Positions 13,451-24,470 of a stretch of DNA of 64,000 bases are shown here, piece by piece; position 1 is the first letter of the stretch, and every line of letters starts with the position of its first letter. The stretch covers positions 51,708,002-51,772,001 of the forward strand of contig NC_088777.1 in assembly GCF_954871325.1 (NCBI RefSeq). Reading direction: 5' to 3'. The notes under the pieces are model-generated. The model did no database searches and was not told the origin of the DNA. It saw only the letters and a list, made by a program, of their open reading frames with translations. Source of the stretch: Gordionus sp. m RMFG-2023 (taxonomy: Eukaryota > Nematomorpha > Gordioida > Chordodea > Parachordodidae). Made by a program: the position numbers and the translations under genes.

Positions 13451-16400
13451 AAATTATAAAAGTAAAAGAGTTAGTATATAAAAAGGTTTCAAAACTGGTT
13501 TTCAAATACCTATTTACAGTGTTTGGTTTTGGAGTTAAATTTTTAACGGTTCAGGTTAGGGTTTAACTTCCTCGAACAAATGGTTAAGGTCAGGTTTGGA
13601 TCTTTTGCTATAGTAGATATTTTATTATTTTATTTTTTCTATCATATTGATGTTCTTTCTCACTTTAGAATCTGGCACGCATTGCGTAAAATGAATCCTG
13701 ATAGCTCCTTCCTTACACCTGCTTCCATTATTTTGTGGATACGGCTTGGAGCAGGTTGAAATCCAAATCTGAGTATATATGGAACCGCTTATACAAGGAT
13801 TAAAACATTTCAATTGAGGCTTTGCAGATATTTCAGAAATCTTGAACTGTTTAGAATCTCTGATATCCTTTTCCGAAGGCAACCTTAAATCTGGAATAGA
13901 TTTCCAATTCCCATATTTCCCATCTATAACCTTTGAGTTAGGTGCCGATATATTGCTATTGGCCAAGACCCAAACTATAAAAAAAAATATAATATATAGT
14001 GAATTTTATAGTTAGAATAATAATAATAAAAAAAAATAAGTTTTCCTAAATGAGATTTAATAAATGTTCCAGAGAAATTTCATATTTAAAAAATTTGGAG
14101 AGATTTTGATTTGATATATCATAAAATAACTAAGAGAGTTAGAAAATTTGGATAGAGAGATAATATTCACCCCAAAGGTGAATTCTAGCATGTCATCGGC
14201 GCTATCCAGGACTTTACTAAAGGGGGGGGGGTGGTAACACTAGGAATTTCCCCACTTTATTAGAGGTCCTTAGACACTGTTAAAGACTTTTGACTATATT
14301 AGATTTATTTTAAAAATAATTTGGGGATTTTCACTCTTTCTCTTAAATTAAATGGTTAGTTTTTTTCCTAAAAATTTTGAAAAATGATATAAGGAACAAG
14401 CAAATTTTTTGAAAAGGATAATTTTCCCTTGTATAGATAATACCCTACCTACACTATTAAACAATATCCAAGTGGATATGTATTATAATTTATGTTTTAA
14501 AATGTTGAATGTAAATTTATTATATTATTATTCAATTTGGATGGCTATTTGTGGGCATATGAAGAATTATTATTCGTATACACCCACTTTTCAATTTAAT
14601 TAATATGATAAAAAAAAAATTTTTTTAATTTTTAACTTTAAATCTGCTTAATTTTTATTAATATAATTCCAGGTGCAAAAAATTTATAGTATTGATTTTT
14701 GTGACCAGTATTTTAGAAAACGATAATCATTTGGGCTGGTAATCCAATTGATTCATCCATTAATTTAAAAAAAAAAGAGGTATAATATCGTAGATTTTTA
14801 ATATGATATTTAGAATACATTTTGCATGGGAAATAGAATTGTTCACGCGATCAAGCAAATTAAGAAAAGACCGCACTAATAAGAGCGGGCTTAGGGCTGC
14901 TAAATTATTTTGTTAGGGTCATGGAGAGGGTAGTTGATTTCCAATAAAATTCTACTCTCATGTAGAACGGAGTGACACCTCCTTTCCTGAAATATGTTTT
15001 TCTTCCAAATCTCGTATACACACCCAAACTCCGCCCTTGCTTTCTCCTAAAAATTTCACTTATCAAATTTCCCCAAAAGAAAAATATAAATATTTCGATG
15101 ATGTGATATGAAATAAGAAAAGACAATTAGAAGATGATAAATATTGTTATTTATATTGGTTTGAGCTGATATATGAAATATGATTGTATTAACTACAAAA
15201 AAAAATAATAAAAATTGCTATTCCTCTGAACTATAGTCTAACTTCTAACACCTTTTCAAATTAACAAAAAGCTATGCTGGATCTCGGTAATAAATTTCAA
15301 ACTTGTGAATATCGAAAGCTAATCTGAGAGCGCCTAATCTATTCAACTTTACCAAAAGAGGATGTAAATAAATATTGATAAAATCTTCTAACTAAAAAAA
15401 AATGTAGATATGCATGCAAGTTAGAGAGACCTGCAAATGTAGGTCCAGCCCGTGCCCGGCCCAAACGGGCTTCGGACCGGTCCGGACCGGTAAATTTTTT
15501 AAAAAAATATTTCGAGTTCGGGTGGGGTTTGAAAAATTAGGGCCCGATGCAGATCACTAATGTAAGTTTATCGTGAAATACGTTTATTATTCCACGATTG
15601 ACATTTCCCATCTATGCACCATTTGTCTTTAGCGCACCAGGTACCCTCCAGCGGTGGTCCTAAGTGAGTTAGAATGGTATAAAGAACATGATTCTCCCTG
15701 CCCATATCAACGACGCATTGCATATCCTGACAATTAATCATTTTAGCAGCATAATTTCGCGACCCAAAGGAATAGCTACATTGTTCATCCAGGGTTAAAA
15801 ATTGCCCCGGTAGGGTTTTCTTGATGTTCCACAGGTCCTTGTTTCTCATATTATTCATTTTGAAACTGGTATATTTATACGGCATCGACGAATCATCCCT
15901 CATCAAGCAGGAGTAGGAATCTATTCTCGGCACCAAGGATTTTCGACTGCATATTGACCAAAAATCATAGGTATATTGTGTTATCGCCCTCATTATGTAA
16001 TTTCTATCCGTACAATTTCCTTTATCTCCAGACAACACTTCGTCGTGATTCAATCCTAAACTTTTGTTTTTTTTTATTAAGTAAAATAAAAAATTTAATC
16101 TAATATTTGGAAATTTGTGGCAAAACGTTTTAAATTTTGGGGATCTAGAATTTCAATTTTAAATTTATTAAAAGGATAGGGGAAAAGTTAGCAAGTTATT
16201 GGATTCAATACTTATACCAAATTTTTTTTTTCTCATTAGAATGTAGCGATAAATTATTTAAATTATACAACTATTTTATGTAATACCATTTCATTAAACA
16301 TGACATTGATTTGATTTGAGATGATGAGAATAGCGGAGAATATTTTATTAGAACTCAAGGAAATTAGGGCTAATGTTGATGAGGAATTTCATATTTTATA

Positions 16401-18134
16401 TTGTTTTTGTTGGAATCAAAAGCAGAGCTATACGAGTTTAATATTTGTCTCCCTCGCTTGACTTGCAGCAAAGCAAGCTCATCGTCCAAACATTAGTATA
16501 GGGTCAGTAGAAGAATATTATTAAATAAATGTCTTTATACCTCTTTTGGATACATTTATAACCCAAGTAAATGAACGGTTTTTAATTCATCAAGCAGCAC
16601 TTACCAATCTGCAGATATTACTCCCGCAAAAGCCCTCTGAACTATTTTCAGATGGTGATAGAAAAAAAATGTAAATATTTGGCAGATTTTACGAAGATGA
16701 TGTTAAAGTATCTCATGATGTTTTATTTGCTGAATGCCAACTATGGTATTAAAGATTAACTATGGTTGATACAGTTCCAAAAAATGCTATGGGTGATTTG
16801 CAACATTTCAAACATCTTTTAGAATATTTTCCCAAATATATTGAAATTATTATATAACTCTTCTCATTAGTACTGCAACTAATGAGAGAACATTCTCTTC
16901 TTTAAGAAAAGTAAAAAAAATTCTGAAAATAAATTGAATGGTCTGGGCCCCTTGTGAATCTTCTTAGGCATTTGACTCCAAGCACGTCCCAAAGAAGATT
17001 GGATTTTAAATTATAAAAATATATTTTTCAATGTCTTATATATTTTTCTTGAATACTATAAAAAAACTTATGTATTAATTTATATTTCCAACATTTAAAT
17101 TTTTTATTACTTTATATATAAATTTTAAAAGCTCAAAAAAAATTTAAAATTTCTATTATTTTATAGTCATTCATATCGTGGTTATTATTCACTTAATATT
17201 TTATAATTCACATTTATTTTACAGTTATTCATATGCCGTCGGTTATAAATCCGTATATTTTTTGCCTGTTTAAATTTAGAATTTTTTTTTTATAAATTCG
17301 CATTAATTTAATATCGTGTTATTAGAAATAATTATATCTTTAAATAACAAATAACTTTATTTTTTTAAAAAAAAATTGAATTATCTACACCCCCCCCCCT
17401 TTCCCACACCAAATTCCTGCTCACGCGCCTGACTTTATGTAGAGAATCTTTGATCCAGAGGTTTTAATGCTAACCATATGATAGAGATTCGATAGTATCC
17501 AAGTCTCCTAGCGTGTATGGAAATTTAGCAACTGAGGGTAAAAAGGCTGAAATGCCTAAGGATTTGAGGGAGAATGGATATCTATACCACCTAACTTTGG
17601 TGGAAGAGCAGCTTGCGTACCGAAGAGTGGATCTCATTATTTTTTTAAAAATCACAAATTCCTATTATTAGTTAATCCAAATTTGAATTAGAAAATATAC
17701 AAACATCAACATCATTTTAAGTCTATATTTCGAATATCTCCTAATCATAAAAATAAACAGATCTGGGAATAGCAAAATTCTCCGGCCGGTAATTTGGATT
17801 TAGTTTTCGCCCAGCGCAGTCATATTTGTACCCTGTCCGGTTTCCATTTTTTTTTTACTAAGGTCCAGCCCGACCCCGGCTCGGTCCCCGAAAAATATGT
17901 AAATTAAAAAACACCAAATAAGAAAGTTTTAAGAGTTAATAATTACTTGTGGCCAATTTCATGTGCCACGTATTTGTGAATATGATAACCGTGCCTGAGA
18001 ACTTCAATCAGAGCGCACGATTCTAGAGCATTACACATAGCATCCACGTATCCAACTCCCACCACACCAGATTTCCCATCTTTATCTACGATGTCTAATC
18101 TAAATTTTATTTTTTTTAAATTTTATATAAAAAT

Positions 18135-18197
<63 letters not shown>

Positions 18198-21100
18198 AAA
18201 GAAAGAAAGAAAAGAAAGAAAGAAAGAAAGAAAGAAAAGAAAAGAAATAAAGAAGGAAACCCGGTTAAAAGGAGTGCCTCGTCCCAATCTCTTTCCGAAA
18301 ATTGAGCTTGATACTTGCAAAACCTCTCTAAATATACATCGGTGAAGTTATCTATTTTCAAGTTTCTTTCAGATTCCCCGACAAAAACGATCTTCACAAT
18401 TTCGAGTTCGATTAGAATACCCAGACTTGGATGCACGTAGAGCAAACTTATTTGATTGAATGTTGTCAATATGTAATTTAGGGCAAGGTCATAATTTCCA
18501 TCTATTAATTGATTGCTTATCGCAACGTGGTCCATGAATATGGCCATCTCTATTTTGCGATAGTTGTCCCCCTTCGAAGCCGCGTATTCGTTTTTGGTTT
18601 TCCGCTTGGATCTTCTAGTCTTCAGATTATCCAATTTACGGGGAATCTTATCTTGGTATCTATAAAATTTATATGTACATATTTTATATTCATTTATTAT
18701 TGTTATGTATATAATGTATGATATATATGGGATGTCGAATAGAAAGGAGAAAGTGGAAATGGAGAGCATTCATTAATTTCATAATAACCATTGCTAGATT
18801 TAGATATTATTGAATTTAGATTTTTATTATCATGCAATTTAAAATGATATGAATGATGATTTGAGATATTTTGAAATGATATTTTTTTTCATTTTTTATA
18901 TATTTTTAATTTTATGTTATGGAAATTATTTACTATATTAGTTGAATAAAGATCTATTTTATCTAAAAGGTATATTTTTATATTTAAATTTAAATTTGAT
19001 AACAGCAAACCTTATCCCTAATTCTAATAATAAATTGTCCGTGTTAACGTTGTTTTAAAAAATATGAAATAGAAATGAAAGTGTTTAATATCGAGAGACA
19101 TCCCGATAGAAAAAAAAATAAATATTCTATTTAAGATTAACCCAGTAATTAAGGGCTATTTTTTAATTTACGCGTTTATATATTTAATTTATATTATAGA
19201 TATATGGTTGTATATGTAATAAACTAGTAATGTTAAACGGTTCTGTTTGAATCGATTTTTCAAAAACGACTAACTCGATATGTTAGATAGAAAAAAAATA
19301 TTACCAAAGACTAGAGATTTCGATAATATAATGTTCTAAAACCTTTGTTCCTTCTATGAGTAAAATCTTCAGGCTTGGCGTAGAATTTTTCTGGATGAAA
19401 TATTTGAGTTAGCCGTTTGTTTAAAATCGGCTCAAAACGAGCCGTTTAAAGAAGACTAAAAACTTAACTGAATTTATTTTTTGTTTAAATTGTCTTGGAA
19501 GTTAGTTAATTGTCCCTTTCTATTTCAGTATTATCTTATAACATGACCAGTTTAAGGCGTTGAATAAAAGAATGCAAAAAATAGTAATTTAATATAATTG
19601 GGGTTAGTTACAAAACTAATTCGTTTTTAAAAAATGAAACGAATCACATTTAATTTATTTTTAAAATTATGATAAACTAAATAAATTTTTTTTAAATATT
19701 ATCCTTTCGAATACCTTCCTTTTGGGGTTTCTAAGTATATATAGCTATTAAATAACATATTTTTTTTTTCTAACCTTTGCTCGATGAAAGTAGGATCGCT
19801 ACTATTAATTAATCGTACTTACGCTTTCTATTAGTTATCTGTATCGGGCCTAATCCGGGCCGGTACTAACCGGAAATTATTTTAAAGAAAATTTACCGGC
19901 CCGGCCAAGAACTTATTTAGATATAGAAATCAATTTTTTTATGATTACTCAAAATAAAAAGACATATGTTATACGGAGTCTTAGTTCTATAAATAAAAGT
20001 CAAATATTTTTATTTTACATAAAAATATTCGATATAAAAATTGATAAATTCAAAATATGTATATTTAAAAAAAAATTTCCAAGGCCCGACCCGGCCCGAA
20101 TTTTATTTAAAAATATTAGGCCCAATCCGGCCCGAACCCTTGAGCCCGGCCCGGGTCGGGCTTACTTTTGCAGATCTCTACCTTCTATCGCTACTGTAAC
20201 ATGCTAGAGCGCTTAGACTTTAACAGTATTTAAAATTAAAGTGATAATAATTATAAAACTTTTGGACCTAGCCCCCATTTCAAAGATTTTTATATTTAAG
20301 GGGTCCGGCCGTAAATTTTTAAACAAATTATAAATTTTATAACACAGTTTTTTATAAAGAATTAAAATGAAAAAATCACTAAAATACACTTTTATTTTAA
20401 TTTAAAAAAAGAGGAGAAAATACATATTTATATATTTTTTTTTCCTTTAAAAAAAAAAAATTTTTAAGCGGGAATTCCATCCAAAGTCTAAACTTCGTAC
20501 CAGTTTGTATGGCTCTTTACATAGTGTTCAACCCAATGACATATAATAATACCTAGACTGACGATTCATTCATTAAAATGCATTTTTTAAGCGTCGTTAA
20601 AAGCAAATCAGCTGGACCCGCCATTTTGGTAACCTTTATAATAATTATTTTCATGTTAAAAACTAATATTAAATTGATAACTTACTTTCTTATTATCTCG
20701 ATGATCAGGCAATTCTTTAATAAAGTTTGCATCAGATATAATATAAAATTAGGCTCTCGTTTAAAATTTTAATATTTATTACAGTAACCAAGATGGCGTC
20801 TCTAGCTGATTCGTATTGATGTACACTTTTAATGAATGAATTGTCAGTCTAGGTATTATTATATGTCATTGGTTCAACCTGAATAATAAATAGTATACTA
20901 ATTAGAGTGCACTCGGCCGGGCCTATTTTAAAAAAAAATCGGGTTCGGGCTCGGTCGGGCCTAACATTATTTGAAAAAACCGGGCCGGGCCGGGTCGGGT
21001 CGGGCTTTGGAAATATCTTTTTTAATATATCTTAAATTTATCAATTTTATGTTGAATTTTTTTTTGATTTTTTTTATTTATAGAAACTAGACGCCATATA

Positions 21101-23051
21101 CGACATGTATATCTTCTTATTTTGAGTAAATTGTAAAAAAATATTTAAATAAATTCAGAGCCGGGACGGACCGGTTAAAAAAAAATCGGGTTCGGGCTCG
21201 GTCGGGCCTAACATTATTTGAAAAAACCGGGCCGGGCCGGGTCGGGTCGGGCTTTGGAAATATCTTTTTTAATATATCTTAAATTTATCAATTTTATGTT
21301 GAATTTTTTTTTGATTTTTTTTATTTATAGAAACTAGACGCCATATACGACATGTATATCTTCTTATTTTGAGTAAATTGTAAAAAAATATTTAAATAAA
21401 TTCAGAGCCGGGACGGACCGGTTAAAAAAAAATCGGGTTCGGGCTCGGTCGGGCCTAACATTATTTGAAAAAACCGGGCCGGACCGGGTCGGGCTTTGTA
21501 AATATCTTTTTTAATATATCTAAATTTATCAATTTTATGTTGAATTTTTTTTTGATTTTTTTTATTTATAGAAACTAGACGCCATATACGACATGTGTAT
21601 CTTTTATTTTGAGTAAATTGTAAAAAAATATTTAAATAAATTCAGAGCCGGGACGGACCGGTTTAAAAAAAATTGGGTTCGGGTCGAGCCGGCAAAACTT
21701 TTTAGGAAATATTTCAGGCCGGCCCGGCTTGAAAAATTAGGGCTCTATGCAGATCGCTAATATACCAATATTTGCCACTTATAAAATTATAAAAAATTTA
21801 TAAAGCAGTTACGTTTTTGCTAATTTTAACAAAAACCAAAATGGTTTCGTAATAGGAAATGTTTGTATTCGAAGAAGATATTTGTATTAAACCTTGTAAG
21901 GAGTGAGTAAGTATTATAATTTAAAAAAATATATATAACGCCCTAACACGAAAAGAAAATTCGTATTAAATCACTTTTTATCCCTTTTTATACCAAATTT
22001 TGCTATATTTTTGTAGACCTATGATTATATTTATTAAAAAGAAGGGTTTATTTTTTAAAAATCATAGACCTGCAAAAGTACCATTGGAACAGCCTGGCGC
22101 GGATTTTTTTAAAAAAAATTTTGTGGCCCGGCTAGGGTTTTATATTTTAAGGCCATGCCCGGTCAGGTTTTTCTACATGTTATATTCATTTTTTTTTAGA
22201 GCTAATAATGGCGATTTCAAATATTTGGTTTTAAAATATACGGCCCGGTCCGATAAACGGGCCTGACTTAGGGTCGGGCCTGCAGGTCTCTGTTAAAAAT
22301 ATTTTATTAGAAAAACCGATTATAAAATGAACGTAAATTCAAGAACTATATATATATACATATAATAAATTTACTTTTGTCTATTTACATCTTTTTCTTC
22401 TTGAACTACAACGTAATTAACGGTGGAATGTTCTTCGGTATCAAAGTTTATATCTCTTCTAAACCTTCGTGGTAAAGATTTTACGGTGAACACTTTTCCC
22501 ATATACCACATGCATGCATTTATCTTACATTTGATAATATGGTTTTTCATTTTTTTAAATATTTTGGCTAATAGAAATGGAAAAAAATATAATAAAATAT
22601 TTATTATTACCTGGTCCTTTATCAAACTCATGGTCACGTAGGAATCATCAATCCCTAATATTTTCCCTAGGAAATGTTTATTATGCACGTATCTTGAGTA
22701 ATAATGTTGGCCTCGTTGATCTGTGAAAGTCATATTAGAAAACCTGTGAGATTTACTGATAATCTTGGTGTAAGGCGACAGGATGCCGTTGTTGGGAAAC
22801 AATTCTAATAAGTGGGCGAAATCGAAATCAACCATTTGTAACTTGAAGTACACGTTTCTTAGGGTATCCAATTGGCCGTACTTCAAGAAGTTTTCCTACC
22901 ATAATAAATAATGAATATGAATATTATTTTACGCATATATATATATGTGTGTAGTAATATACCTTTGACCTTTTGAAACTTTCGTATATTAATTTTTTCG
23001 AATCAATTTCGTTAATCCTTTGTATTTTGGCCACAGAATAATTGCTCTTAA
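11394..23051 (-). CDS. ADAMTS-like zinc metalloprotease with C-terminal transmembrane anchor
   Basis: Nine exons on the minus strand join in phase: 23051-22963, 22895-22611, 22523-22375, 18659-18261, 18099-17947, 16060-15582, 13974-13664, 12928-12453 and 12093-11394. Domain order is propeptide, furin site RSKR, reprolysin-type catalytic domain, disintegrin-like domain, a diverged thrombospondin type 1 repeat, a Cys-rich domain, a Ser/Thr-rich stalk, a Lys-rich stretch, one membrane helix and a Tyr-rich cytoplasmic tail. The zinc site HEIGHNLGLNHD matches HExxHxxGxxHD and the Met-turn is NYIM, so an active secreted-side protease that cuts matrix proteins is likely. ADAMTS proteins are normally secreted and carry a spacer after the Cys-rich domain; here the spacer is replaced by a membrane anchor. 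The signal-peptide exon was not found and should lie above 23051. Confidence 0.87.
12453..12928 (-). CDS. ADAMTS-like gene, Cys-rich domain and Ser/Thr stalk
   Basis: Begins ETCNSFVSAESYD after TGCAAG|, which keeps phase 0 with the TSP1 exon. CFYQC, KYFPDGTAC and FCLDRKCGTL match the Cys-rich domain, with its typical x-DGTxC site. After that comes a long Thr/Val/Pro-rich stretch with several N-x-S/T sites. The donor is TCAAA|GTATAC. A different start further up is blocked by a stop. Confidence 0.88.
13371..13453. repeat. (GAAA)n microsatellite in ADAMTS-like intron
   Basis: About 20 units on the plus strand, thus UUUC in the gene's transcript. It sits within the intron 13663-12929. Confidence 0.95.
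13664..13974 (-). CDS. ADAMTS-like gene, diverged TSP1 repeat
   Basis: Starts WVLANSNIS. VIDGKYGNWKS resembles the start of the central TSP1 domain, with only one of the usual tryptophans evident. A Lys-rich insert of about 35 residues follows before LKCFNPC. CSKPYPQNNGSRCKEG then matches the C-x-P-x-P-x-N-x-G-x-x-C signature. It ends at AAA|GTGAGA, phase 0. Confidence 0.82.
14010..15420. other. ADAMTS-like intron without recognised exon
   Basis: AT-rich intron sequence with a G run near 14222. The 73-codon minus frame at 14905-15126 shows no domain and no good splice sites. Confidence 0.45.
15430..15562. mobile_element. GC-rich hAT-like miniature element
   Basis: Left part AGAGACCTGCAAATG, right part GATGCAGATCACTA in inverse, with GGCCCAAACGGGC and CGGACCGGTCCGG blocks. 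It belongs to the family best seen at 22063-22292. Terminal duplications are unclear. Confidence 0.65.
15582..16060 (-). CDS. ADAMTS-like gene, end of catalytic domain and disintegrin-like domain
   Basis: Starts with NLGLNHDEVLSGDKGNC, giving the third zinc ligand and the HD motif. NYIM is the Met-turn. YDFWSICSRKSL and the SCL segment close the catalytic domain. LPGQFLTLDEQCSYSFG and PPLEGTWCAKDKWC define the disintegrin-like domain. The donor is AAAC|GTATTT. Confidence 0.93.
16330..17000 (+). pseudogene. hAT transposase relic in ADAMTS-like intron
   Basis: Plus-strand fragments read RQAHRPNISIGSVEEYY (about 16470-16520) and ATNERTFSSLRKVKK (about 16872-16918). The latter is the C-terminal dimerisation motif of hAT transposases. 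Several stops and frame changes occur, so it is dead. A sister relic lies at 47440-48000. Confidence 0.7.
17474..17671 (+). other. unassigned 65-codon open frame in ADAMTS-like intron
   Basis: The plus frame reads ...LATEGKKAEMPKDLREN then GYLYHLTLVEEQLAYRR. Charged, protein-like composition sets it apart from the surrounding AT-rich intron. I do not recognise it. It may be a fragment of a transposon protein or of a gene copied into the intron. Confidence 0.35.
17781..17900. mobile_element. GC-rich hAT-like miniature element, fragment
   Basis: Contains CTCCGGCCGGTAATTT and TCCAGCCCGACCCCGGCTCG blocks of the GC-rich family; ends are lost. Confidence 0.5.
17947..18099 (-). CDS. ADAMTS-like gene, zinc-binding exon
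   Basis: Encodes LDIVDKDGKSGVVGVGYVDA, then MCNALESCALIE and KYVAHEIGH. The MC and SC cysteines match the TMCxxxRSC segment of the family. It ends CACAA|GTAATT, inside the codon after the second zinc histidine, so the HExxHxxGxxHD motif is completed only by the next exon. Confidence 0.92.
18100..18260 (-). repeat. 161-bp intron composed mainly of a TTTC microsatellite (sense)
   Basis: The plus strand reads (GAAA)n with some GAAAA units from about 18131 to 18246, so the transcript carries a long UUUC pyrimidine run. The run begins about 14 bases after the donor and ends about 30 bases before the AG acceptor at 18100. Frames through it are artefacts. Confidence 0.88.
18261..18659 (-). CDS. ADAMTS-like gene, furin site and first half of catalytic domain
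   Basis: Holds the RSKR propeptide cleavage site, then KIEMAIFMDHVAI, YILTTFNQISLLY and LERFCKYQAQF. The cysteine in FCKYQ corresponds to the conserved catalytic-domain cysteine in the LCxWQ motif. It ends DEALLLTG at donor GG|GTTTCC. Confidence 0.9.
18780..19224. other. AT-rich ADAMTS-like intron sequence
   Basis: Nothing recognised besides AT-rich DNA. Confidence 0.45.
19225..19457. mobile_element. foldback miniature element
   Basis: Left end AGTAATGTTAAACGGTTC; right end is inverse, GGCTCAAAACGAGCCGTTTAAAGAAG. The middle holds CCTTTGTTCCTTCTATGAG. Target duplications are not clear. Confidence 0.75.
19832..20180. mobile_element. GC-rich hAT-like miniature element, 349 bp
   Basis: Starts TAGTTATCTGTATCGGGCC and ends inversely at GCAGATCTCTA. 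Flanks are CTTTCTAT and CCTTCTAT (7 of 8 match), an 8-bp hAT-type duplication. The 88-codon frame inside it is not a gene. Confidence 0.75.
20529..20877. mobile_element. miniature inverted-repeat element with about 50-bp ends
   Basis: CAATGACATATAATAATACC followed by TAGACTGACGATTCATTCAT is repeated inversely at the right end. The core includes AAGCGTC and CCGCCATTTTGGTAAC. A second copy is at 38729-39052. Confidence 0.75.
20903..21760. mobile_element. GC-rich hAT-like element carrying three 247-bp tandem units
   Basis: The block ATCGGGTTCGGGCTCGG recurs at a spacing of exactly 247 bases (ends of AATC at 20940, 21187, 21434). Units one and two look identical over long stretches; the third has a few changes. 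Ends are TAGAGTGCA and inverse TGCAGATCGCTA, with flanking ATACTAAT and ATACCAAT. Confidence 0.85.
22063..22292. mobile_element. GC-rich hAT-like miniature element with perfect 8-bp duplication
   Basis: Ends are CATAGACCTGCAAAAG and inverse CCTGCAGGTCTCTG. The flanks TTAAAAAT (22055-22062 and 22293-22300) are identical. This is a clean example of the family's hAT-type insertion. Confidence 0.88.
22375..22523 (-). CDS. ADAMTS-like gene, propeptide exon 3
   Basis: Joined in phase 0 on the left and leaving phase 2. It encodes CMWYMGKVFTVKSLPRRF and EHSTVNYVVVQEE, which aligns with the Y-x-I-x-P-L ... H-x-V-Y-R end of ADAMTS propeptides. A single cysteine is present, a candidate for a cysteine-switch residue. 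Confidence 0.78.
22611..22895 (-). CDS. ADAMTS-like gene, propeptide exon 2
   Basis: Ninety-five codons between GGTAG| and CAG|GTAATA. QRGQHYYSRYVH and DSYVTMSLIKDQ match the propeptide pattern of a tyrosine-containing loop followed by a short beta strand before the conserved region. Divergent but recognisable. Confidence 0.75.
22963..23051 (-). CDS. ADAMTS-like gene, propeptide exon 1 (first one found)
   Basis: Ends AAG|GTATAT in phase 0 and encodes NYSVAKIQRINEIDSKKL then IYESFKRSK. Two acceptors are possible, giving a start at 23051 or 23046. Coding support comes only from the in-phase join to the next exon. Confidence 0.6.
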
Positions 23052-24470
23052 CTTCAGTTTAAACAAAAAAATATATAAAATGTAAATATTTAAATGTAAT
23101 GGGTAAAATTCTATAATAAATCGACCAGTGATTCGGCCCACCATCTCAAAAAAATGAATGAAGCTTGGCATGTTAGTTATTTATGTTGTAAAGGTTAATT
23201 AAAATCCAAATTTCTAGAGCGCCAACTCAACCAGATCCCAAAGATACACGCCATTTTTTTTTATTATAATGATTTTTGAATATAACGTCATCTATATTAT
23301 CTTTTTTTATTTATATAAATAATAAAAAATTCAAATAAAATAAAAAAAAACAAAAATGGCTAGCGAGATTTTTTTTTTATTAAATAGTTTAATATAAAGG
23401 TAATAAACAATTTGTAAAGATTGTCAACACACAAAAAAAGATCCCTTCCCTATAAAATGTCAATCTTATATTTCAACCGGAAATGAGAAAACTCTATAAA
23501 TTTTTTAAAATTTATATTCGATATTTTCCAATGTAAAATTTTAAGGGCTATAAAATGATATATAATTTGTAACTCTATCTTAAGTATTTTTTTTTAACAA
23601 AACAAGATTTAATAAAATCACTCATTGCGATATTTTCGCCTGAAGAACTTCTTAGAAGGTGTATATCTATCTTGGATCGGTTGAGCTAGCACTCTAGAAT
23701 ATCTAATTTACTTAAGATATACAAAATAGATAAATATCGTACCAAGTTTCATTCATTTTAAAGGTGGTCATCCAAAAATATCGTTTTTTTTGGTCGATTT
23801 GACTTGGAATGACCCAAATATAAGCAAATAAGAAGAAAAGGTATATAAAATAATGTAATTGTTCTGTTAGAAAAGCAATTATAAGATACCTAAATTGGGA
23901 TCAGAAACTCCAAAGGTATAGAGCAATTCTTTGATCGTGAAATATTTGTAAAGATGGGTCAGGTTTTGATTAATCTTAAATTATTATTTATTATAAAAAA
24001 CTTTTAAATTAAATCATATATTAGATTTTCTAATAATAATAATAATAATAATTAAAAAAAAAATCATAGTAAAAATAAATACATCCTTTGGGAAGGCAGG
24101 CTCATCCTTAAGAACCAAATCAAGTGACCCAAAAGATGGCGTTTACTTACGTCAACGCATAGCAATTCAGATTCACATGTTTTATGGGTTCGTTCCCCGA
24201 GGAGCCCCGCGGAGCCCCGATTAATCTATATTTTCTTATCCATCCCTTATTTATTTAGAAACTTTTTTACCCACTAACCCCCCCCCACCTCCTTTCTTTC
24301 TCGTATAAACATTTTCATTAATTATAAATGTAATAAATATATTTAATTTTTTATAAGAAATAAAAATTTTTTTATTAAATATAAATCTAACCCGTACTAA
24401 CCCCTATAAAAAAAAATTAAGTTTGATTTTAATTGGATTTTCATATCGCCCAAAAATATCTTATCTTGTC

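Noticed and set aside
18116-18769. 217-codon single frame containing catalytic domain and FLSFFLSFF tail
   Set aside because: The tail is microsatellite intron and the head is upstream intron; the exon is only 18659-18261.
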